A model generated the notes under the pieces. It made no database searches, was not told the DNA's origin, and saw only the letters and a program-made list of their open reading frames with translations. A program made the position numbers and the translations under genes. A stretch of DNA of 19,783 nt from Phycisphaerales bacterium (lineage in GTDB: Bacteria; Pseudomonadota; Gammaproteobacteria; Competibacterales; Competibacteraceae), in contig JACSSB010000216.1 of assembly GCA_014879435.1 (NCBI GenBank), positions 1 through 19,783 on the forward strand. Reading direction: 5' to 3'. Shown here piece after piece: positions 1 to 4,952 of the stretch (positions within the stretch are counted from its first letter, which is position 1; each line of letters starts with the position of its first letter).

Positions 1-1
1 G

Positions 2-1519
2 CTGTACCGCTTTTACGATGCACGTATTCCCGAAGGCATTTACAGCGGTCCATCCTTCGAGACTTGGCGCAGGCGGGCCGAACGTAATCATCCCCGTCTG
101 CTGTTTTTGGACCGCGAGGCACTGTTGGCCGAAGCTGGACCGATGGTGGATGGGGAGCGTTTTCCCGATCAGCTCGATCTCGATGGCTTGAAATTGCCGT
201 TGAGTTATCGTTTTACCCCTGGCACGGACGATGATGGCGTGACCCTGATCGTGCCGCTGGCGGCGGTCAACCAAGTGGAACCCAAGCGTCTGGATTGGTT
301 GGTGCCGGGGTTGCGGGCCGAGCGGATGGCGGCGTTGCTGAAATCGCTGCCCAAGGCATTGCGACGCCATTTCGTGCCGGTGCCCAATTACACCCGCGCC
401 TTGTTGGAAGCGCTCGAACCCGATACGCGTTCGCTGGTCGAGGCCATGACCGAGCAATTGCAGCGCATGACCGGGGTGCAAGTTCCAGAGGAGGCGTGGA
501 ATCCCGAGGCCGTTCCTCATCATCTGCGGATGCGTTATCAGGTGGTGGATAGCGACGGCACGATACGGGCGGTTGGGCGTGATTGGGAGGCGATTCAACG
601 CGAATTGCGTGGCGAGGCGCGCACTGGATTCGCGGCCCTGCCCACTCCAGAGTTCGAGCGAGAACGGTTGCGGGACTGGGATTTCGGCGCGTTGCCAGCG
701 GAAGTGAACTTCACCCGCAACGGGATTCAGTTACGCGGTTATCCGGCGCTGATTGCGGAAGCGGACGGTAGTTTGGCGTTGCGGCTGCTGGATTCTCCGG
801 CGCGGGCCGAGGCGGCGACGCGGATCGGTTTGCGGCGGCTGATCGGTTGGCGACTAGGGCCAGCGTTCAAGCAACTGGCGCGGGATCTACCGCATTTGCA
901 GCGCATGACTTTGCACTTCGTCGGTTTGGGAACCCAAGAAAATCTACGCGAGGATCTGTTGAATGCCATTCTCGACCGGGCTTTTCTGGTCGATCAACCG
1001 CTACCGCGTGAGCGGGCGGAATTCGAGGCGTTGCTGGAACGTGGCAAGACCCGATTGGCGGCTGCTAAAGCCGAGGTTTGTGATGCGGCTGACGCCATTT
1101 TGGTCGCCTATCACGAAGTCCGGCGCGCACTGAGCGACGAGCCGACTTGGGCCGAGGCGCTGGCCGATATTCGCGATCAACTGGCGCATTTGATCTATCC
1201 CGGTTTTCTCAGCCAAACCCCGTCGGAGTGGTTGCCGCATCTGCCGCGTTATCTACGAGCCATCGCGTTGCGGCTGCGTAAATTACGGGAAGCACCGGAT
1301 AAGGACCGCCAGCGGCGCGGCGATATCATCCGTTTGTGGCAAGAGTGCAAGCGGCAATTGCAGCAGGACGCGGAGCGGGAACGGCAGGATGCGGAACGGA
1401 TGCGCTTCCGCTGGCTTTTGGAGGAACTGCGGGTGTCGCAGTTCGCTCAGGAGTTGAAAACGATCCTGCCGGTATCGGTCAAGCGGTTGGAGGAGCAGTG
1501 GAGCAAGATAAGGCGGTGA
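2..1519 (+). CDS. hrpA: ATP-dependent RNA helicase HrpA, C-terminal part (5' truncated by window edge)
   Basis: This is the last 505 residues of a DEAH-box RNA helicase; E. coli HrpA is about 1300 residues, so the RecA-like helicase core lies upstream of the window. The frame is open from position 2 with no start codon needed; the first residues read LYRFYDARIPEGIYSG, typical of the region entering the DUF3418 domain that forms the HrpA C-terminal half. The C-terminus ends FAQELKTILPVSVKRLEEQW, matching the usual HrpA ending. HrpA is a cytosolic helicase linked in E. coli to mRNA processing and to rescue of stalled or collided ribosomes. A TTG at 107 could be mistaken for a start, but the homology continues upstream of it. 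The gene stops with TGA at 1517-1519 and is followed by repeat-rich non-coding DNA rather than a partner gene. A short part of its 3' end is duplicated at 1957-1988. Confidence 0.93.
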   Translation: MYRFYDARIPEGIYSGPSFETWRRRAERNHPRLLFLDREALLAEAGPMVDGERFPDQLDLDGLKLPLSYRFTPGTDDDGVTLIVPLAAVNQVEPKRLDWLVPGLRAERMAALLKSLPKALRRHFVPVPNYTRALLEALEPDTRSLVEAMTEQLQRMTGVQVPEEAWNPEAVPHHLRMRYQVVDSDGTIRAVGRDWEAIQRELRGEARTGFAALPTPEFERERLRDWDFGALPAEVNFTRNGIQLRGYPALIAEADGSLALRLLDSPARAEAATRIGLRRLIGWRLGPAFKQLARDLPHLQRMTLHFVGLGTQENLREDLLNAILDRAFLVDQPLPRERAEFEALLERGKTRLAAAKAEVCDAADAILVAYHEVRRALSDEPTWAEALADIRDQLAHLIYPGFLSQTPSEWLPHLPRYLRAIALRLRKLREAPDKDRQRRGDIIRLWQECKRQLQQDAERERQDAERMRFRWLLEELRVSQFAQELKTILPVSVKRLEEQWSKIRR

Positions 1520-1549
1520 GGGCGGTTTGCTCCGTCGCAGCCGTTCTCT

Positions 1550-1580
1550 GGTGGATGCGCTACGCTTATCCCCCCCTACT
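1550..1580 (-). repeat. GGTGGAT-type short repeat, outer arm of a nested inverted pair
   Basis: Read on the minus strand this 31-base segment begins agtaggggggataagcg and ends gcatccacc. A diverged copy in the opposite orientation lies at 1828-1863 (agtagggtggataaggcg to gcatccacc). The two arms bracket the palindrome at 1602-1717 and one composite hairpin repeat. Short GTAGGGTGGAT...ATCCACC elements are common dispersed repeats in gammaproteobacteria. No protein is encoded here. Confidence 0.6.
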
Positions 1581-1601
1581 AAGCTGTTACAAATGAACGG
1601 T

Positions 1602-1717
1602 GTAGGTTGGGGTGACGAAGGAACACCAACATTACATTGCAGTGCCAACGACCCAGTAGACATGGCATAGCCGTAGCGTCTTTGATGTTGGGCTTCACTT
1701 CGTTCACCCCAACCTAC
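1602..1717. repeat. Long imperfect palindrome, MITE-like
   Basis: The ends are perfect 14-base inverted repeats: gtaggttggggtga at 1602-1615 and tcaccccaacctac at 1704-1717. The complementarity continues inward with small bulges (cgaag against cttcg; ccaacatt against gatgttgg) and a short tgcca/tggca pair near the centre. The whole 116 bases could fold as a single long imperfect hairpin. No transposase gene lies nearby, so it would be non-autonomous if mobile. It lies 82 bases after the hrpA stop codon and could affect 3' end formation of that mRNA, though it lacks the U-run of an intrinsic terminator. Confidence 0.65.
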
Positions 1718-1740
1718 GCCACTACAGCGTAGATGGAAGC

Positions 1741-1822
1741 CCAGAAGCGACGACACGCACGGCCTGCTGGATTCCCGCTTTCGCGGGAATGACCTAACTC
1801 ATTGATGGGTTGATGGTTGTAG
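1741..1822 (+). repeat. Composite hairpin repeat, copy A (left hairpin missing)
   Basis: This copy shares ccagaagcgacgacacgcac, then the hairpin attcccgc-tttc-gcgggaat (8-bp stem, 4-base loop), then the tail tgatgggttga at 1803-1813, with copy B at 2917-3039. The left hairpin (actcccgc-gcag-gcgggagt) seen in the other copies is absent and replaced by unrelated sequence ending at about 1740, so this is a truncated member. Confidence 0.75.
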
Positions 1823-1827
1823 ATTGT

Positions 1828-1863
1828 AGTAGGGTGGATAAGGCGCCCCGCGCCGCATCCACC
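1828..1863 (+). repeat. GGTGGAT-type short repeat, second arm
   Basis: This is the inverted partner of the arm at 1550-1580. It starts agtagggtggataagg and ends gcatccacc, with a GC-rich centre (gcgccccgcgcc) that is itself nearly palindromic. The sequence after it, up to 1936, shows no gene and no clear structure. Confidence 0.55.
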
Positions 1864-1936
1864 GAAACCACTGGTGGCCGCGCTGCGCTTATTGCCCTAT
1901 GCCTGCTTCCTAAGGTCATCAGGTTGTTGGTGCCCA

Positions 1937-1988
1937 GCAGGATCGTTAGCGACCGGGAGTTGAAAACGATCCTGCCAGTGTCGGTCAA
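1937..1988. repeat. Hairpin overlapping a duplicated fragment of the hrpA 3' end
   Basis: Bases 1957-1988 match 1451-1482 inside hrpA at 30 of 32 positions, the first 20 being identical. In hrpA that segment encodes ELKTILPVSV. In the copy, part of the duplicated segment (1965-1975, aacgatcctgc) pairs perfectly with 1937-1947 (gcaggatcgtt), giving an 11-bp stem with a 17-base loop. The hairpin lies about 30 bases beyond the stop codon of the IPTL-CTERM gene in its reading direction, so it could protect or end that transcript. No U-run follows the stem. Confidence 0.7.
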
Positions 1989-2004
1989 TATATATGCACC
2001 ATCC

Positions 2005-2493
2005 CTACGAGGGCCGCAGCTTTACCAAGCCCAGGAACCCAAGAATACCGACGAGTAGCAGTATCACCCACTGTGAGAGAGTGGGAATGGACTGCGGCCC
2101 TGATGCATCACAGGCCGAAGTTGTGAACGAGAGTGTGCTGCCAGTGCCAAAATCGCCATCCAGATCGTCAACATAGGCATAGTAATAATAGGTTGTGTTA
2201 CACGTTAATCCAGTTGCGTTATATGTAAACGAATAGGTACCAGGGCTGCGCACTGGAATGGGTGATTCTGCTGCTTCATGTTGATCTGTTGGTGGGGTAG
2301 CTGTACCAAGATAAAAGAATAAATATAAAGGCCAATTTACATCAGGGTTTACAAACTGTCCGCTAAAAGTGGCACTCGTCGAGGTAATATTTGAGGCAGT
2401 GTTGGTGGTCGTATTGTAAACCTCGGCGGCGCTGGCCACTATCGAGTACATAATTGATGTGATAATGATCAATTGTGCAAGGGTTTTTCTCAT
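2005..2493 (-). CDS. Secreted IPTL-CTERM protein with fibronectin type III-like domain
   Basis: This 162-residue protein has an N-terminal signal peptide (basic MRK, hydrophobic stretch about 6-20, probable cleavage after ASA near residue 22). A Thr/Ser/Asn-rich beta domain follows at about 27-126, ending NTTYYYYAYV then a GTGSTLSFTT strand, resembling a fibronectin type III fold. The C-terminal sorting signal is IPTLSQW at 136-142, a hydrophobic helix (142-157) and basic KLR. IPTL-CTERM proteins are thought to be processed by a dedicated exosortase (XrtH-type) and delivered to the cell surface or matrix. No exosortase is in the window. The ATG at 2493 is chosen over an in-frame ATG at 2505 because only the former has a Shine-Dalgarno-like gagg about 7-10 bases upstream. 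The gene stands alone, is AT-richer than its neighbours and is flanked by repeats. Its ligand or role cannot be read from sequence. Confidence 0.82.
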   Translation of the reverse strand: MRKTLAQLIIITSIMYSIVASAAEVYNTTTNTASNITSTSATFSGQFVNPDVNWPLYLFFYLGTATPPTDQHEAAESPIPVRSPGTYSFTYNATGLTCNTTYYYYAYVDDLDGDFGTGSTLSFTTSACDASGPQSIPTLSQWVILLLVGILGFLGLVKLRPS

Positions 2494-2916
2494 GGCAAAC
2501 CTCATGAATGAAAGATTAAATAACCTGACACTCCATAATCAGCTAAGTCAGCCAAAATTATTTGCCAAGTACCGTAGTCGCTGTTGTTTGTTTTCAGCAG
2601 TGGCTATGTTCAATACAATTTTTGCCATCAATGCGTGCAGCTTGGTGCAAACATACAATTGCTATTGTTTATCTTTTATCAAGTGCGGATAAATGGCTTA
2701 GTTAATGAACATTAGTATTATTAGTATGACTTAAAGATTTCGTCAATTTATTGCGGTGCATAATGAATAGATCTCTTATATAAGTTGAGTTTTTAGATTT
2801 GATAACTAAAAATTAGCCACTTAAATTAATTTTATAATCAGTGTGGTAATGACATTAGTGTTGGATAGATTTAGTTCCCCCTTTGGCAAAGGGGGTTAGG
2901 AGGGATTTGTTATGTA
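2494..2916. other. AT-rich non-coding region upstream of the IPTL-CTERM gene
   Basis: This stretch is visibly AT-rich compared with the rest of the window, especially 2690-2870. It presumably contains the promoter and leader of the minus-strand gene ending at 2005, but no box pair was convincing. It includes a short tandem repeat (attagtatt then attagtatg, about 2709-2727). At 2877-2895 a compact inverted repeat (cccccttt-ggc-aaaggggg, 8-bp stem, 3-base loop) begins a common dispersed motif that continues to about 2908. No credible protein frame was seen on either strand. Confidence 0.55.
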
Positions 2917-3039
2917 GCCCCGCAACAGGGAGCATCACTCCCGCATAGGCGGGAGTCCAGAAGCGACAACACGCACGGTCTCCTGGATTCCCGCTTTCGC
3001 GGGAATGACCTTAAGCGGCTGATGGGTTGACGGTTATAA
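2917..3039 (+). repeat. Composite hairpin repeat, copy B
   Basis: This copy begins gccccgcaacaggg, followed by a left hairpin (actcccgc-atag-gcgggagt), a spacer ccagaagcgacaacacgcac, a right hairpin (attcccgc-tttc-gcgggaat) and a tail containing tgatgggttga. Its end is only about 6 bases from the stop codon of the permease gene at 3046. In that gene's direction the two hairpins come immediately after the stop and may stabilise or terminate the mRNA. Confidence 0.8.
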
Positions 3040-3045
3040 GCAGGC

Positions 3046-3804
3046 TCAGCCCGTCAACAGCAAGCGTCCCGCCATCAACGCCACTACCAGCAGGAAGATC
3101 GGGCGGATGAACGGTGCGCCGTAGCGGATGGCGCTGTGGGCACCGACAAATGCTCCAAGCATCAGGGTCGCGCCCATGGTTAGGCCGATGGTGTAGTCAA
3201 CATTACCGAGGATGACGAAGGTCAGCAACGCACTGATGTTGCTAATAAAATTCATGAATCGCGCCACACCGGCCGCCGCGACCATATCCAAATGAAACAG
3301 CTTCATCGTTGCCACCATCCAGAACGCGCCCGTACCGGGACCAATGAAGCCGTCGTAAAAACCGATCAGACCACCGGTCAACGACTTAACGCCGCGCTGG
3401 CTCGTGGCTGTCACCGGCTGCGGGTCGACTGGGGCTGGCGGTGTCCGGCGTGGCCAGACCAGATATCCCGCCGCTAACAGGATCGCCAGCGGCAGCAGTT
3501 TTTTCAGCACCCCCGCGCTCAACAAATAAACCAGCATCGCGCCGATCAACGCCCCGACGCAGGTGCCGAAGCTCATCGCCCACCACAGTGCTGGTTTGAA
3601 TAAACCCTTGCGAATGAAGGTCAGCGAGGCACTGAAAGTACCGAAAGTACTCACCAATTTATTGGTGCCAATTACCAAATGGGGCGGCATGCCAATACTC
3701 AGCAGGGCAGGCATGACCAACATGCCACCTCCGCCTGCGATAGCATCGATAAACCCTCCCAATAGGGCCATGCCAGCCAGAAACAAAATAGTGCTGAGAT
3801 CCAT
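3046..3804 (-). CDS. TauE/SafE (TSUP) family membrane permease
   Basis: This 252-residue, very hydrophobic protein has the internal duplication of the TauE/SafE family: GGFIDAIAGGGG at residues 16-27 and the diverged GFYDGFIGPGTGAF at 148-161, each opening a bundle of about four membrane helices. A cytosolic or periplasmic Pro-rich linker (about 119-138) joins the halves. Members export or import small anions, often sulfite, sulfoacetate or other sulfur compounds; the substrate here cannot be told, and no sulfur genes are nearby. The start at 3804 (MDLSTILFLAG) gives the usual family length. An in-frame ATG at 3870 would add 22 residues encoded partly by repeat copy C and was rejected. No strong ribosome site precedes 3804. 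The gene lies downstream of otsB on the same strand but is separated by 347 bases of repeats, so it is probably not in that operon. Confidence 0.88.
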   Translation of the reverse strand: MDLSTILFLAGMALLGGFIDAIAGGGGMLVMPALLSIGMPPHLVIGTNKLVSTFGTFSASLTFIRKGLFKPALWWAMSFGTCVGALIGAMLVYLLSAGVLKKLLPLAILLAAGYLVWPRRTPPAPVDPQPVTATSQRGVKSLTGGLIGFYDGFIGPGTGAFWMVATMKLFHLDMVAAAGVARFMNFISNISALLTFVILGNVDYTIGLTMGATLMLGAFVGAHSAIRYGAPFIRPIFLLVVALMAGRLLLTG

Positions 3805-3860
3805 GGTGATTCTTGTTGTAAGTGATAAGTCGAGTTTTAAGTAATGTCCGTTCTGGAATC

Positions 3861-3948
3861 GCCCCTGCAACAGGGATCGTCACTCCCGCGCAGGCGGGAG
3901 TCCAGGTAGACATTGAAGGTACTGGATTCCCGCTTTCGCGGGAATGAC
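3861..3948 (+). repeat. Composite hairpin repeat, copy C
   Basis: This copy has the start gcccctgcaacaggg, the left hairpin (actcccgc-gcag-gcgggagt), a different short spacer (gtagacattgaaggt region) and the right hairpin (attcccgc-tttc-gcgggaat). The left unit and the reverse complement of the right unit agree at 23 of 27 positions (gtca...tccag), so the element is two hairpins facing each other. It lacks the tgatgggttga tail. Confidence 0.8.
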
Positions 3949-3998
3949 GATGGAGGGTATGGTGCTCCATTCCACAACCCAAAGAAGGTCACTATACC

Positions 3999-4093
3999 GC
4001 CCCTGCAACAGGGATCGTCACTCCCGCGCAGGCGGGAGTCCAGAAGCAACGACACGCAAAGACTCCAAGATTCCCGCTTTCGCGGGAATGACC
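3999..4093 (+). repeat. Composite hairpin repeat, copy D
   Basis: The first half is identical to copy C from gcccctgcaacaggg through the left hairpin and ccag. The spacer resembles copies A and B (agaagcaacgacacgc), and the right hairpin is attcccgc-tttc-gcgggaat. Copies C and D are in the same orientation 50 bases apart and together fill most of the 347-base gap between the permease and otsB genes. In the direction of otsB transcription this is the first strong structure after the stop codon. Confidence 0.8.
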
Positions 4094-4151
4094 TGAAATG
4101 ATTGATGCGCTAAGGGGCATAAACAGAACTGACGCTAAGTAATGGGTTGAT

Positions 4152-4952
4152 TTAGGCAGTGGCGGTTTCAGTCAAAGTTGCAACCAGAGCCGCCAGCAAG
4201 GCAATCAGATCCGCTGGAGTGGGTAGGTGTTCGGTCGCTTCTGCGGGCGATTCCGGGCCGATACCCAGTGCAATACCGCCCAGATCACGCGCTGCTACCA
4301 GTCCTGCGGTGTCGTTGGGAGAGTCACCGGCATACAGTACTTGCGTTGGCTCAGGATCGTTTTGTGCGACGATGGCCCGTAGTGCCGTGCCTTTATCTTT
4401 CCCGATATCTGGGATCACTTCGATGATCAGTGATCCACTTATGATCTGTAGCTGGGTGGTATGCGGTGCCAGCAGGGCGAGCATTTCGGTTTGCAGCGCT
4501 TCGACTAACTCCGGCGCCAGTCGCCGATAGTGCACAGCAAATCCAAACTTTTTCTGTTCGAGTATGGCATTGGGGTAAGCCGCCAATCGGGCCTCGATAG
4601 CCGTTTTTAGGGTATCGAGTAGGGGCTGGCAGGCGAGCGTCTCAGTAGCAATATCACGCTTCCCAGCTAGTTCCAGTTCCAAGCCGATGGAGCCGCCATA
4701 ATGCAAGCCCGGTAGACCCACCATATGGATGAGGTCATCCAGTCCCCGGCCACTGATCACGCCGACCGTCACGCGGGGGATCGCCGCCAATCGGGCCAGG
4801 GTCTGGCGCGATTTGGGATCGAATACCGCGAGATGAGGAAGCAGCGCCAGCGGAGTCAGGGTGCCGTCGTAGTCAAAGACCAGCACCAGTCGCTGGCCTT
4901 GATCGTAGGCGGTGCACAGTCGTTGCAGGATATTGTGGGCGGTAGGGGTCAT
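4152..4952 (-). CDS. otsB: Trehalose-6-phosphate phosphatase (HAD superfamily)
   Basis: This 266-residue cytosolic enzyme is predicted to dephosphorylate trehalose-6-phosphate to trehalose. HAD motifs are visible in order: DYDGTLTPL with nucleophile Asp27 and Asp29; VISGR with Ser67; the GSIGLE segment at 87-92 (GxxGxE pattern of trehalose phosphatases); Lys187 in DKGTAL; and GDSPND at 209-214 for Mg2+ binding, a more general HAD form than the usual GDDxTDE. EVIPDIGKDKG corresponds to the substrate-cap motif. The length fits the family. The ATG at 4952 overlaps the otsA stop as ATGA (4952-4949), so translation is probably coupled to otsA; an in-frame ATG at 5105 would bury 51 low-complexity residues inside otsA and is rejected. 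A phosphatase acting on a related glycosyl phosphate is possible, but the otsA partner favours trehalose. Confidence 0.92.
   Translation of the reverse strand: MTPTAHNILQRLCTAYDQGQRLVLVFDYDGTLTPLALLPHLAVFDPKSRQTLARLAAIPRVTVGVISGRGLDDLIHMVGLPGLHYGGSIGLELELAGKRDIATETLACQPLLDTLKTAIEARLAAYPNAILEQKKFGFAVHYRRLAPELVEALQTEMLALLAPHTTQLQIISGSLIIEVIPDIGKDKGTALRAIVAQNDPEPTQVLYAGDSPNDTAGLVAARDLGGIALGIGPESPAEATEHLPTPADLIALLAALVATLTETATA

Noticed and set aside
107..109. TTG at 107 as the start of a separate 470-residue protein
   Set aside because: The frame and HrpA homology continue upstream to the window edge.
2550..2570. Sigma-54-like promoter for the IPTL-CTERM gene (ttggcaaataattttggct on the minus strand)
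   Set aside because: The GG and GC elements are 12 bases apart instead of the required 10.
2459..2692. Small plus-strand open frame in the AT-rich region
   Set aside because: It overlaps the signal-peptide region of the IPTL-CTERM gene on the other strand, has no ribosome site, and its translation looks random.
2877..2908. Intrinsic terminator from the cccccttt/aaaggggg hairpin
   Set aside because: No U-run follows on either strand and no gene ends next to it; it fits a common dispersed repeat.
3805..3870. Longer permease start at 3870
   Set aside because: It would begin inside composite repeat copy C and add 22 non-family residues; the ATG at 3804 gives the expected N-terminus.
1741..4093. 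CRISPR array from repeated hairpin sequences
   Set aside because: There are only four copies with very irregular spacing, internal double hairpins, a gene between copies and no cas genes.
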